Part shown: positions 27,994-37,203 of the stretch, piece by piece
Layout: each line of letters opens with the position of its first letter
Position numbering within the stretch: the stretch's first letter is position 1
Assembly (NCBI RefSeq): GCF_000020585.3
Contig: NC_011138.3
Span: 2,151,136-2,215,135 of the forward strand
From: Alteromonas mediterranea DE
Lineage (GTDB): Bacteria; Pseudomonadota; Gammaproteobacteria; Enterobacterales; Alteromonadaceae
Reading direction: 5' to 3'
DNA length: 64,000 nucleotides
Made by a program: the position numbers and the translations under genes
Notes under the pieces: model-generated
Database searches by the model: none
Told to the model about the DNA's origin: nothing
The model's input: only the letters and a program-made list of their open reading frames with translations

Positions 27994-30519
27994 ATGATTA
28001 ATAAAACCACGTTTACTAGTAAACGGACGCTTATTGCACTTTCTCTCACAGCGCTTCTAAGTGCTTGCGGAGATAACGACAACGATTTTTCAAACATACA
28101 ACAGCCGGCACCAACGCCCCCAACTTCACCAGCGCCAGCACCTGAGCCTATTCCCGCTTTCTCACCTGACGGAACGTTATCGGCAGACGTAACCTGGACT
28201 AAGTACGGTGTGCCTCATGTTACGGCCGATAATTTAGAGAGCATGGCCTACGGTGTTGGCTATGCTTTTGCGCGTGACAATTTATGCGTACTGGCCGATC
28301 AAATTCTTAAATATAATTCAGAGCGCGCTAAGTATTTCGGACCGGATGCAGTACCAGGCAGCGGAGACTCAGAGCATCTCATTAATGATTTTGGTTTTAT
28401 AACTTTAGGTATAAGAGAGCTAGCAGAGGAAAACCTCCCCCGGTTATCTGCAAACTCACGAGCTATGTTTCAGGGCTATACTGCTGGGTACAATCGGTAC
28501 TTAAACGAAACGCCCGTAGATGAGCAAGATCAAAGCTGTGCAGGTCAGCCTTGGGTTACTGAAATCGACAGTGTAGACCTATTAACCTATTCATTAGGCG
28601 TAGCGCTGCTACCTGGTGCCGCTAACTTTTTAGGCCCAATGTTTATCGCAGCGCCTGAAGGGGAAAGTTACTTACCAACCCCAGCTGCATCTTCAACTGA
28701 GTCTACGGCGTCCATTAAGATCGCCCCTACCGTTAAGGTGCCCGATCGCAATCCGCAGGAAATGGGCTCAAATGGGTGGGGTTTAGGCAGTGATAAAACA
28801 ACGAATGGCAAAGGCATGGTATTGGGTAATCCACACTTCCCACATACTGGCAACCTACGTTTTTGGAACTTTCATGCGCAAGTTCCCGGTCATTTAAACG
28901 TAACGGGGGGCTCATTAATGGGGTTACCTGGGGCAGTGAACATTGGTTTTAATGAAAACGTCGCGTGGACACATACCTTTTCCACGGCAGAACATTTTGT
29001 GGTTTATCAACTAACGCTAGATGAAAACGACGAAGCAGGGCTAACCCATGTTGTCGATGGTAACCGACGTACTATCTACGAAAAGCCAATGCAAATCGAC
29101 GTGGCTGTGGGCGGTGGACAAACAATAACGCTAGAAAAAACGGCTTATTATACGAATTATGGCCCTATGATAGAGGTGCCAGGTAATTTTGATTGGAGCG
29201 ACACCAACGCGTTTGCAATAAAAGACGCTAACTTGCCTAACTTTGATATTGTCGACCACTGGCTAGCCATGAACATGGCCACGTCAATGGACGAGTTCAA
29301 ACAAGCCTTTAAAGACTATGACGGGGTAATATTTAACAATACGATGGCGGCTTCCAGCGACGGCCAGGTATTTTATGTCGATGATTCGACGGTGCCGAAT
29401 TTAACAGAAACGGCTATTGAACAACTCACCACTAACCCGTTGCTTATTCAGACGAAGGCTGCTGCGGGTTTTACGGTCTTACCCGGAAATATTTCTCAGT
29501 TCGACTTCGAGGGGCCTGTACCTTATGAAGAAGCGCCTAAGTACGAAGGAACAGATTCAGTTCAAAATTCAAATGACAGTTACTGGCTGACAAATTTGAA
29601 TTCACCTATTGTTGTGAGTAATCCGCTTTTTGGTAATGTCGACAATCAGCAAAGCCTGCGTTCACGAATGGGGCAGCAGTTTATTGAAAATGAAGCGGGG
29701 AGTGACGGTACCTTTACGCCACAAGAAGTAGAAGGTTTATTGTTTAACAACCGAAGCTACTTGGCTGAAAATATTTTACCTTCTTTATTAGAGGCGTGTG
29801 CGAATCAGGGCGATACGCCTGTGAATGTAGACGGTACGGCAGTGGATATCTCTGTATCTTGTGCTGCACTAGAAGACTGGGATGGAACCATGAATCTTAC
29901 CAGTACCGGCGCTCACGTCTTTAGAGAGTTTGCGTTCCAATTTAACCAAGCGCCACAGTGGGAAACACCGTTCTCATTGGAAATGCCAGTAACCACACCT
30001 TCAGGCTTAATGCAAAATGATGTAACGCTTCAGCAATTAGCGCGTGCAACGCAGGTAATTGAAGAAGCAGGTATTGCTTTTGATGCGCCACTTGGCGATG
30101 TGCAGTTTGTTGAACGTAGTCTTCCTGATGGAACGGCTTCGGGTGTAAAACTGCCGTGGGCTGGCGCACACAACATTGAAGGCGGCTTTAACGTATTCGA
30201 TGTTAGTAGCAATAGAAATGGAACGCTGTTGCCTAGACATTCCTACGAGACAATAAACAACAATACGGCAATGAGTGCCCAAGCCGAGGGTTATCACATT
30301 AACTACGGCACGAGCTGGGCTATGGTAATCAATTTTACCGATGAAGGCCCGAAAGGCCGTGGTATTTTGACGTATTCTCAGTCTCGAAAATATGGCAGTG
30401 ATCACTTCTTAGATCAAACTCGCCTCTACTCAACGCAACCAACGCTACGAGATATCTATTTTACGGAAGAAGAGATCGAGGCCAATAAGATTGAGCACGT
30501 TACACTATCGTCAGACTAA
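27994..30519 (+). CDS. Penicillin-acylase family Ntn-hydrolase lipoprotein
   Basis: An 841-residue secreted amidase. The lipoprotein signal ends LLSAC (C25), followed by a Pro/Ala-rich linker (about residues 37-57). The alpha-subunit region starts DVTWTKYGVPHV and the beta subunit should begin at S259 in MGSNGWGLGSDK, the autocatalytic N-terminal nucleophile. Downstream LPGAVNIGFNENVAWTHT supports the penicillin acylase/PvdQ/acyl-homoserine lactone acylase superfamily. It removes an acyl chain from an amide, but the substrate cannot be told from the sequence; lactones, peptides and beta-lactams are all possible. It sits alone between two terminators, behind the lipase. Confidence 0.9.
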   Translation: MINKTTFTSKRTLIALSLTALLSACGDNDNDFSNIQQPAPTPPTSPAPAPEPIPAFSPDGTLSADVTWTKYGVPHVTADNLESMAYGVGYAFARDNLCVLADQILKYNSERAKYFGPDAVPGSGDSEHLINDFGFITLGIRELAEENLPRLSANSRAMFQGYTAGYNRYLNETPVDEQDQSCAGQPWVTEIDSVDLLTYSLGVALLPGAANFLGPMFIAAPEGESYLPTPAASSTESTASIKIAPTVKVPDRNPQEMGSNGWGLGSDKTTNGKGMVLGNPHFPHTGNLRFWNFHAQVPGHLNVTGGSLMGLPGAVNIGFNENVAWTHTFSTAEHFVVYQLTLDENDEAGLTHVVDGNRRTIYEKPMQIDVAVGGGQTITLEKTAYYTNYGPMIEVPGNFDWSDTNAFAIKDANLPNFDIVDHWLAMNMATSMDEFKQAFKDYDGVIFNNTMAASSDGQVFYVDDSTVPNLTETAIEQLTTNPLLIQTKAAAGFTVLPGNISQFDFEGPVPYEEAPKYEGTDSVQNSNDSYWLTNLNSPIVVSNPLFGNVDNQQSLRSRMGQQFIENEAGSDGTFTPQEVEGLLFNNRSYLAENILPSLLEACANQGDTPVNVDGTAVDISVSCAALEDWDGTMNLTSTGAHVFREFAFQFNQAPQWETPFSLEMPVTTPSGLMQNDVTLQQLARATQVIEEAGIAFDAPLGDVQFVERSLPDGTASGVKLPWAGAHNIEGGFNVFDVSSNRNGTLLPRHSYETINNNTAMSAQAEGYHINYGTSWAMVINFTDEGPKGRGILTYSQSRKYGSDHFLDQTRLYSTQPTLRDIYFTEEEIEANKIEHVTLSSD

Positions 30520-30550
30520 GGTGAGACTGGTATTATAGCGCAATGAAAAC

Positions 30551-30585
30551 AGCGACTTTGCCATTTATTGGTAAAGTCGCTATTT
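30551..30585 (+). terminator. Candidate terminator after the acylase
   Basis: AGCGACTTTGCC (30551-30562) pairs with GGTAAAGTCGCT (30570-30581) with one G-T pair. The T tail is short, so it is weaker than the others. Confidence 0.6.
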
Positions 30586-30637
30586 ACGTGTTGGGTAGAT
30601 AACGTTGCTTACCCGTTTATTTTACTAGGAGTAGAGT

Positions 30638-31660
30638 TTGGAGTTTTTGTACGAATACGGTTTGTTTGTTGCCAAAGCAGTAACACTCGTCGTTGCTTTT
30701 ATCGTGGTTGTATCAACCATTGTCGGTGTGGCAAGTAAGCAGAAGCAGGGGAAAGGCCAACTTGAAATCGTGTCTATTTCTGAACAGTTAAAAGACATAA
30801 CGAATTATGCAAAGCAGGTACTTTTAGATAAGAACGCGCTTAAAAAACTGGCAAAGGAACAAAAGAAAGAAGCTAAGGCAAAAAATAAAGAAAAGGGCGA
30901 AGACGCGAACAAGTCCCGCTTATACGTCCTCGACTTTAAAGGCTCGATGGACGCAAACGAAGTTGAACATTTACGTGAAGAAGTTACCGCTATTCTTTGT
31001 GTTGCCAATAAAGAGGACGAAGTGTTAGTTCGCCTTGAAAGTGGCGGCGGTGTGGTACACGGGTACGGACTTGCAGCATCACAGCTTCAGCGTATTAAAG
31101 AAAAAGGCCTTAAGTTAACTATCGCTGTGGATAAAGTAGCGGCGAGTGGCGGCTATATGATGGCGTGTGTTGCTGATAAATTACTTGCTTCTCAGTTTGC
31201 TTATATTGGCAGTATTGGCGTTTTGGCGCAGCTTCCTAACTTCAATAAATTGCTCAAGAAGAATGACATTGAGTTTGAGCAACACACCGCCGGTGAATTT
31301 AAACGAACGCTGACGATCTTTGGTGAAAATAACGACGAAGGTCGTGCCAAATTTAAAGAAGAAATTGAAGAAATTCATGTTCTTTTTAAAGACTTTGTTC
31401 AAAGTCAACGCCCTGATATGAACATTGACAAAGTCGCTACAGGTGAGTACTGGCCTGGTATCAAAGCTAAGACGCTAGGTTTGGTCGACGAGATAACCAC
31501 ATCAGATGATTATATTCTCTCTCATTATCCAGCACGGGAAATATTTAGCGTTAAATATTCAGTGAAGAAGAACGTCGCTGAAAAGCTAGGTATGTCAGCA
31601 GCAAGCGTTGTTGAAAGGGTATTTATGAAATCAATGAGCAAAGCGCGTCACTGGTTTTAA
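30638..31660 (+). CDS. sohB: SohB, inner-membrane S49 serine protease
   Basis: A 340-residue protease. One N-terminal membrane helix (residues 8-30) is followed by a charged Lys/Glu-rich linker (70-92) and an S49 domain. The nucleophile is S170 in KVAASGGYMM and the general-base lysine is probably K222 in GEFKRTL, matching a Ser-Lys dyad. The start is TTG 30638 with TAGGAG upstream; the protein then begins MEFLYEYGLFVAK, very close to E. coli SohB. SohB is a protease IV relative thought to act on membrane or periplasmic proteins. Confidence 0.95.
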   Translation: MEFLYEYGLFVAKAVTLVVAFIVVVSTIVGVASKQKQGKGQLEIVSISEQLKDITNYAKQVLLDKNALKKLAKEQKKEAKAKNKEKGEDANKSRLYVLDFKGSMDANEVEHLREEVTAILCVANKEDEVLVRLESGGGVVHGYGLAASQLQRIKEKGLKLTIAVDKVAASGGYMMACVADKLLASQFAYIGSIGVLAQLPNFNKLLKKNDIEFEQHTAGEFKRTLTIFGENNDEGRAKFKEEIEEIHVLFKDFVQSQRPDMNIDKVATGEYWPGIKAKTLGLVDEITTSDDYILSHYPAREIFSVKYSVKKNVAEKLGMSAASVVERVFMKSMSKARHWF

Positions 31661-31771
31661 CGCAAGCGGTACGTCTGCGCTTTAAGGGCGGGCACTATGC
31701 TGTTTTTTTACGGCTTTTGGGGTGCAGACGTAACGTAATTAATTAACCTACATAAAGATAATAAAAAGAAT

Positions 31772-32395
31772 ATGGCACGGCATACTAAAAGCGATATTGT
31801 AGATGCGGCAGAGTTTCTGTTTTCTCAAAGCGGGTTTACACAAACTTCCATGCGAGATATTACTGCAAGAGCCGGCGTCAATTTAGCGTCGGTTAACTAT
31901 CACTTTGGCAGTAAGAAAAACCTTATTCAGGCGGTATTTAAGCGCTACTTTGACCATCTAATGCCGCAAGTACAGTCGTGCTTAGCTGAAATTCAGCCTA
32001 GTAAGGGGGCAAAAGGGGTAGAGCAGCTGCTGTATTCACTCATTCCCCCAATGTTAGACTTAAACGAATTGTCGCCTCAGGGCACCGCAACCTTTGTAAA
32101 ACTACTTGGCCGCGGGTATAACGAAACCCAAGGCCATTTGCGTAAGTTTATAATGACTGATTATGGTGATTGTATTAGAACACTTGTGAATGCCATTAGG
32201 CAGTGTTTGCCAGACTTGCCTGAAGAGGAGTTATTCTGGCGTCTTCATTTTGCAATGGGGAGCTTTGTATTTTCAATGGCATCAAGTCAGGCATTGACAG
32301 AGATAGCCGAGTCGGATTTTCACAAGCACGTCAATATCGAAGAGGTGATAAACCACCTTGTTCCGTTTGTTGCTCAGGGCTTAACAGGCAGGTAA
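31772..32395 (+). CDS. TetR-family transcriptional regulator
   Basis: A 207-residue regulator. The N-terminal helix-turn-helix is canonical (SGFTQTSMRDITARAGVNLASVNYHFGSK), and the C-terminal all-helical domain should bind a ligand and dimerise. The C-terminal part (FVKLLGRGYNE, FHFAMGSFVF) resembles regulators of fatty-acid or efflux genes, but I cannot assign a target. It lies downstream of sohB on the same strand with a 111-bp gap, and has no divergent partner, so it may act at a distance. Confidence 0.9.
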   Translation: MARHTKSDIVDAAEFLFSQSGFTQTSMRDITARAGVNLASVNYHFGSKKNLIQAVFKRYFDHLMPQVQSCLAEIQPSKGAKGVEQLLYSLIPPMLDLNELSPQGTATFVKLLGRGYNETQGHLRKFIMTDYGDCIRTLVNAIRQCLPDLPEEELFWRLHFAMGSFVFSMASSQALTEIAESDFHKHVNIEEVINHLVPFVAQGLTGR

Positions 32396-32431
32396 TCGAT
32401 ATATAACGGTTTTTTTGCGAAAAAGCCAAGA

Positions 32432-32466
32432 TTACACCTACAGTTTGTATCTGCCTGTAGGTGTAA
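32432..32466. terminator. Convergent inverted repeat, possible terminator
   Basis: TTACACCTACAG (32432-32443) and CTGTAGGTGTAA (32455-32466) are a perfect 12-bp inverted repeat between convergent genes. No clean T tract follows on either strand, so termination is uncertain. Confidence 0.5.
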
Positions 32467-32494
32467 AACCAATACACCCCGTAAAACGTAATTT

Positions 32495-32809
32495 TTAACG
32501 AGGTAAAGTGGCTCCTGGTACTTCTGCATTAAGCTTTTCTGCCCAAAAATCTTTCACAGAAAAACCTGACTTTGCTGGACCAGATGCTTTTTTCTTACTC
32601 GGTGTAGACGAGGCTTTGGCTTCTTTCTTCGTCGTTGTTTGTGACGACATCGAATCTACCATTTCCTGAAGCTGTGCTAAACGTACATTTTTACCACCAT
32701 CAACACTGTACCAACCACTTTTAGCTTCTATGTTAGGTGCTTTGCCGTGGGCTTTTTTATAAGCGTCAGAAAATGCAGCGATTACCGTGTCTTTGTCTAA
32801 GTTTGCCAT
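32495..32809 (-). CDS. Small basic protein of unknown function
   Basis: A 104-residue protein I do not recognise. An N-terminal segment (residues 1-50) contains KAHGKAPNIEAKSGWYSVDGG and looks folded; residues 55-82 are a low-complexity Lys/Ala/Ser/Thr linker; the end (SGFSVKDFWAEKLNAEV) looks like a short conserved motif. Strong positive charge suggests binding to nucleic acid, but that is inference. It is transcribed alone, against the TetR gene, with a start at ATG 32809 and no strong ribosome site. It is probably a real gene because its composition and stop-free length are protein-like. Confidence 0.75.
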   Translation of the reverse strand: MANLDKDTVIAAFSDAYKKAHGKAPNIEAKSGWYSVDGGKNVRLAQLQEMVDSMSSQTTTKKEAKASSTPSKKKASGPAKSGFSVKDFWAEKLNAEVPGATLPR

Positions 32810-33055
32810 GCTTTTTTGCTCTTTATTTTGTTAAGATGACGAACGAATAATGACTTACCTGAACACCAGAAATGCGTTAAACGTAAAGGCAACGTTTACA
32901 GCGGAAAGCCTAAAGGCGCAGTGCACATATGCAGCGCCTATTTGACAACCAGTATCTCGCGCTTATTTCAGTTAAATAGCAGGTAATTTCATAAACGTTC
33001 GCTACATTTTATAGCGTTTTTTAACCTATTTGTCTAACTTTCCACCGGAGGACCC

Positions 33056-33817
33056 GTGTCTATTAATAACCTTGAGCTGAAAAACTATCTCGATGGCGTT
33101 CTAAGGGCGAATGAAATCAGTGACTACTGTCCAAATGGCTTACAGGTAGAGGGCACAGGTAAAATTAAAAAAATTGTTACTGGTGTTACCGCATCTCAAG
33201 CGCTTGTTGACGCCGCGATAGACGCTGACGCAGATGCCATTATCGTTCACCACGGTTATTTTTGGAAAGGTGAGTCGCAGACCATCACGGGTATGAAAAA
33301 ACGCCGATTGTCCGCTTTGCTCACTAACAACATCAACTTATATGCTTACCACCTTCCTTTGGATGTTCATCCTGAATTTGGCAATAATCGCCAGCTGGCG
33401 TCTTTGTTAGGTATTCAAGATATTCATGCAGTTAGCCATGTTAAACCGATTGGCGTAGTGATGCAGGGCACGTTAGAAGATGAAACCGACGGTGTAACGT
33501 TGCAATCTACGCTTCAGCAAATACTAAAAAGAGATGTGCTATTAGAAGGTCCAACGTCGAAACCCATTACAACACTGGCATGGTGTACCGGCGGTGGTCA
33601 GGGTTTTATTGAACAAGCTGTTGAACGTGGTGTCGATGCTTTTATTACCGGAGAAGTATCGGAACAAACGGTCCATACAGCCCGAGAAATGGGAATAACC
33701 TTTTTAGCAGCAGGCCATCACGCTACCGAGCGCTACGGTGTTAAATCTCTTGGAGAGCATATTGCTGAACACTTCGACGTAACGGTTGAATTTATCGATA
33801 TTGATAACCCAGCTTAG
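33056..33817 (+). CDS. ybgI: Nif3-like dinuclear metal protein (YbgI family)
   Basis: A 253-residue Nif3/YbgI protein. It carries the metal-binding stretch DAIIVHHGYFWKG (about residues 60-72), the segment LPLDVHPEFGNN, and late GHHATERYG, which supplies histidines and glutamate for two metal ions. Family members form toroidal hexamers; their function is unsettled (annotated as GTP cyclohydrolase 1 type 2). It starts at GTG 33056 with GGAGG 4 bases upstream. The next gene, cmoM, begins 15 bp later, so they are probably cotranscribed. Confidence 0.92.
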   Translation: MSINNLELKNYLDGVLRANEISDYCPNGLQVEGTGKIKKIVTGVTASQALVDAAIDADADAIIVHHGYFWKGESQTITGMKKRRLSALLTNNINLYAYHLPLDVHPEFGNNRQLASLLGIQDIHAVSHVKPIGVVMQGTLEDETDGVTLQSTLQQILKRDVLLEGPTSKPITTLAWCTGGGQGFIEQAVERGVDAFITGEVSEQTVHTAREMGITFLAAGHHATERYGVKSLGEHIAEHFDVTVEFIDIDNPA

Positions 33818-33832
33818 CTGTAATTGCACGAT

Positions 33833-34576
33833 ATGAAGAACGACCATATATTTGATGGCATCGCAGAAAAGTTCGCAAACAACATTTATGGTACAACGAA
33901 GGGCAGGCTTAGGCATACTTTGTTGTGTGATGTACTTGCGCCATATTTAGCCCGGCCGTTAAAAGCCATTGAAATTGGTGGAGGAACGGGCGTGATGACT
34001 GCGCATATTGCTGCAATGGGTCATGACGTTGTCCTTACCGATGCATCAAGTGATGTTCTTTCGAAAGCAGCGCCTTTGCTCAACGCCAGCGATAATATAC
34101 GAATTCGACATCAGTACCTGCAGGAAATAGATGATTTAGCAGCCTATGATTTAGTGGTTTGCCATGCGGTATTAGAGTGGTTAGATGCCCCCTTCGATGC
34201 TATCGACTTTATTCATAAGAATATGAAACGTGGCGCACGCCTTAGCCTGAGTTTTTTTAATCAAGACGCAAACCTATTTGCAAATGCGATTTACGGTAAT
34301 TTCGATTACATTGCTAAGGGCATGAAAGCGAAAAAGCAGGTGAGGCTAAACCCAAAACAACCGCTTGGTGCAATGCGAGTTGTAGACTATTGTGAATCTT
34401 TGGGGTTTAAGGTGTTAGACAAAGCAGGGATCCGCTGTTTTCACGACTATATGCGGGATATCAGTCATCAAAATAGTAAGTTTGATGAATTATTAGCGCT
34501 TGAACGGCAATACCATAAAATGCCACCCTACCTGTGGTTAGGTAAATACTTCCACCTTATTTTAGAAAAAGGTTAA
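33833..34576 (+). CDS. cmoM: CmoM, tRNA 5-carboxymethoxyuridine methyltransferase
   Basis: A 247-residue SAM-dependent methyltransferase. It matches E. coli CmoM (SmtA) along its whole length: FDGIAEKFANNIYGTTKG at the N-terminus, motif I IEIGGGTGVMT, CHAVLEWLDAP, GNFDYIAKGM and FHDYMRD. The enzyme methylates the carboxyl group of cmo5U34 in tRNA, which widens wobble decoding. The frame opens at TTG 33824, but ATG 33833 agrees with the E. coli N-terminus. Its stop shares the tetranucleotide TTAA with the stop of the convergent gene. Confidence 0.93.
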   Translation: MKNDHIFDGIAEKFANNIYGTTKGRLRHTLLCDVLAPYLARPLKAIEIGGGTGVMTAHIAAMGHDVVLTDASSDVLSKAAPLLNASDNIRIRHQYLQEIDDLAAYDLVVCHAVLEWLDAPFDAIDFIHKNMKRGARLSLSFFNQDANLFANAIYGNFDYIAKGMKAKKQVRLNPKQPLGAMRVVDYCESLGFKVLDKAGIRCFHDYMRDISHQNSKFDELLALERQYHKMPPYLWLGKYFHLILEKG

Positions 34577-35598
34577 AGTCTATTGCTACCGCTTAGTATG
34601 TTGTCGATAGTGGTATTGGCAATTTCTTCTAGGGCTTCTTCGGTGAAGAAGCCCTGGTGGCCTGTTATCAACACATTAGGAAAAGTGGTTAACCGTTGAA
34701 ATACGTCATCTTGAATGATTTCTTGGGAATGATCGACAAAGAAGAGTTCAGATTCACGTTCGTATACATCTAGCCCTAAATATCCAATTTTTCTTGATTT
34801 TAGGCCCTTTATTATCGCATCGTTATCGACTAAACCCCCTCGGGACGTGTTAATAAGCATGACACCGTCGGGCATTTGGGCAAGGCTACTTTCGTTGATG
34901 ATGTGATGACTATGTTCATTAAGTGGGCAATGAAGTGTAACTATCGCGCTCATTGCGAATAGTTCGTCAAGAGAGACATAATGCGCTCCCATTTTCTTTA
35001 CGCTTACGTCTTCTATAGGGTCAAAACAAAGCACGCGACAGCCAAAGCCTAACAATATCCGTATTACGGCCTTGCCAATTCTGCCGGTGCCGATTACACC
35101 TACCGTTTTATTATGTAAAGTAAACCCTATCAACCCGGCAAGGTTAAAATTACCCTCTCTCACGCGATTATACGCTTTATGGGTTTTACGGTTTAATGTC
35201 AGTATAAGGGCAAGGGTATGCTCGGCAACGGTTTCAGGGCTGTATGCAGGTACACGGCTTACCGAAATGCCTGCTCGGGTAGCAGCATTAACGTCAACGT
35301 TGTTAAAGCCTGCACAGCGAAGTGCAATGTGCTCTACGTCGGCGTGCTTAAGTGCGTCAATTGTTTCTGCATTTACGTTATCATTAACAAATACCACGAC
35401 GTCAGAAAACCCTTTACAACTTGCCGCCGTTGAAGGGTTTAAAGGGTGTTCAAAGAAAGTGGCTTCTATACGGGGGGGCAGCGATTTATTGCGTTCACAA
35501 AGTAAGGCAGTGAAAACGTTTTTTTCATACGGGCGGGTGCTGAAAAACACAACTTTTCTGCTACTTTCACTGTCAGTTTCAATTTTGTTCTGGCTCAT
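34573..35598 (-). CDS. D-isomer-specific 2-hydroxyacid dehydrogenase (LdhA-like)
   Basis: A 341-residue NAD-dependent dehydrogenase. It shows the Rossmann motif GVIGTGRIGKAV, and the catalytic triad set: Arg in NTSRGGLVD, Glu in DVYERE and His in GHQGFF. The long N-terminal extension and FFSTRPYEKNVF match the fermentative D-lactate dehydrogenase branch rather than phosphoglycerate dehydrogenase. It should interconvert pyruvate and D-lactate, but close relatives use other 2-ketoacids. It converges on cmoM with a 4-bp overlap. The upstream gene on the same strand is glutathione peroxidase, 55 bp away. Confidence 0.88.
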   Translation of the reverse strand: MSQNKIETDSESSRKVVFFSTRPYEKNVFTALLCERNKSLPPRIEATFFEHPLNPSTAASCKGFSDVVVFVNDNVNAETIDALKHADVEHIALRCAGFNNVDVNAATRAGISVSRVPAYSPETVAEHTLALILTLNRKTHKAYNRVREGNFNLAGLIGFTLHNKTVGVIGTGRIGKAVIRILLGFGCRVLCFDPIEDVSVKKMGAHYVSLDELFAMSAIVTLHCPLNEHSHHIINESSLAQMPDGVMLINTSRGGLVDNDAIIKGLKSRKIGYLGLDVYERESELFFVDHSQEIIQDDVFQRLTTFPNVLITGHQGFFTEEALEEIANTTIDNILSGSNRL

Positions 35599-35653
35599 AA
35601 CGCTCCCTCGTAGTATTTGATAAACGCAATTTAAAACATACAGTGAAGCTAGA

Positions 35654-36151
35654 TTATTCGCTATTCTTTTCTAATAGTTCTGCGATATCGCTATCGATGG
35701 AAGAGGGCTTTATGGTCGGTGCGTAACGTTTTAATACTTTACCTTCTGCGTTTATAAGAAACTTAGTGAAGTTCCATTTTATTCGCTTAGACCCTAACAG
35801 GCCGGGTGCTTCGTTTTTTAATGCCTCAAACAACGGGTTGGCGTCTGGGCCGTTAACGTTAGTTTTTTTGAACAGTGGAAAAGACACACCAAAATTAAGC
35901 GTGCAAAATTGTGCAATGTCTTCATCACTTCCCGGCTCTTGGTGTCCGAATTGGTCGCAAGGAAAACCTAATATTTCAAAGCCTTTGTCATGATACTTTT
36001 TATAGAGCGCTTCAAGCCCCTCATATTGCGGCGTAAAACCGCACTTGCTGGCAGTATTCACTATAAGCAACACCTTCCCTTTGTATTGTTCCAAGGTGGT
36101 TTGCTCGCCGGTATTTAGCGTGAGGGAATGCTGATAGAGTTCCAAAGTCAT
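35654..36151 (-). CDS. Glutathione peroxidase family protein
   Basis: A 165-residue peroxidase with the active cysteine C37 in ASKCGFT, Gln in FPCDQFGHQEPG and the Trp/Asn tetrad in KWNFTKFL. It uses cysteine rather than selenocysteine, as in E. coli BtuE, and probably reduces lipid or organic peroxides with thioredoxin or glutathione. It has no signal peptide. It is transcribed away from mmsB, with only 81 bp between the starts, and toward the 2-hydroxyacid dehydrogenase. Confidence 0.93.
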   Translation of the reverse strand: MTLELYQHSLTLNTGEQTTLEQYKGKVLLIVNTASKCGFTPQYEGLEALYKKYHDKGFEILGFPCDQFGHQEPGSDEDIAQFCTLNFGVSFPLFKKTNVNGPDANPLFEALKNEAPGLLGSKRIKWNFTKFLINAEGKVLKRYAPTIKPSSIDSDIAELLEKNSE

Positions 36152-36232
36152 TTTCCTATATTTTTGTTGTTGTTAAGTCTGTTACTCTTAGGTAAACCAA
36201 ACATCGTTGATTCTATCTAGAGTATATTTTGT

Positions 36233-37108
36233 ATGAGTAATTTGAAAGTGAGTTTTCTGGGTTTAGGGGTTATGGGCTTTCCAATGGCAGGGCATTTAAG
36301 CAATGCAGGCTATTCGGTTAATGTTTATAACCGTACCGTACAAAAAGCCTTAGCCTGGGCAACCCAATATCAAAAGGGTGGAGCAAATGTTGCCGTAAGT
36401 GAGACGGTAGCCCATGCATGCGAAGCAGCCGATATCGTATTTATGTGCGTTGGCAACGATAACGATGTAAGAGAAGTGGCCACGCAAGCATTACAAGTAA
36501 TGAAGCCGGGTAGTATACTTGTTGACCACACTACGGCATCTGCCGATATAGCGAGAGAGCTGTACGCTGCGTGTAAGGATAAGAGCGTAGGGTTTCTTGA
36601 TGCGCCTGTGTCAGGAGGTCAAGCGGGGGCTGAAAACGGCCAGCTCACGATAATGGTAGGGGGCGATGAAGATAAATATAACAAGGTCGAGCCTGTCATG
36701 GCTCACTATGCTCGACACAGTCAGCTACTCGGCAAAAGTGGGAGTGGTCAGCTTGCTAAAATGATGAACCAGATTTGTATAGCTGGCATTGTACAGGGCC
36801 TCGCCGAAGCCCTACATTTTGGACAAAAAGCGGGGCTGGATTGCAACGCCGTCGTTGATGTAATAAGCAAAGGTGCAGCCCAATCATGGCAAATGGAAAA
36901 TAGAGCTAGCACCATGTTAAGCAACAGCTTTGATTTCGGCTTTGCAGTAGATTGGATGCGTAAAGATTTGAGTATTGCGCTAGATGAAGCGCGAAAAAAC
37001 GGTTCTACGCTAGCGCTAACCGCCTTGGTTGATCAGTACTACGCAGATGTACAAAAGCTGGGTGGAGGCCGTTGGGACACGTCGAGCTTACTTACACGGC
37101 TGAAATAA
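36233..37108 (+). CDS. mmsB: 3-hydroxyisobutyrate dehydrogenase family protein
   Basis: A 291-residue NAD(P)-dependent beta-hydroxyacid dehydrogenase. The nucleotide motif is FLGLGVMGFPMAG, the substrate motif is LDAPVSGGQAGAENG, and the catalytic Lys lies in LAKMMNQ. It probably oxidises 3-hydroxyisobutyrate in valine breakdown, supported by the isobutyryl-CoA dehydrogenase-like and HIBYL-CoA hydrolase-like genes 2-4 kb downstream. Related enzymes act on tartronate semialdehyde or gamma-hydroxybutyrate, so the symbol is an assignment by context. It is followed by its own terminator. Confidence 0.8.
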   Translation: MSNLKVSFLGLGVMGFPMAGHLSNAGYSVNVYNRTVQKALAWATQYQKGGANVAVSETVAHACEAADIVFMCVGNDNDVREVATQALQVMKPGSILVDHTTASADIARELYAACKDKSVGFLDAPVSGGQAGAENGQLTIMVGGDEDKYNKVEPVMAHYARHSQLLGKSGSGQLAKMMNQICIAGIVQGLAEALHFGQKAGLDCNAVVDVISKGAAQSWQMENRASTMLSNSFDFGFAVDWMRKDLSIALDEARKNGSTLALTALVDQYYADVQKLGGGRWDTSSLLTRLK

Positions 37109-37129
37109 TTTAAAAGACTACGTCATAGT

Positions 37130-37171
37130 AAAGGGGCAGCGCTAAAGATATATTTCAGGTGCCCCTTTTTT
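37130..37171. terminator. Terminator between mmsB and the REC-TPR gene
   Basis: AAAGGGGCA (37130-37138) pairs with TGCCCCTTT (37160-37168), followed by TTT. Convergent genes on both sides. Confidence 0.8.
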
Positions 37172-37203
37172 GTCCTGATGGCTTAACCCCTTATAACCAA
37201 TAG

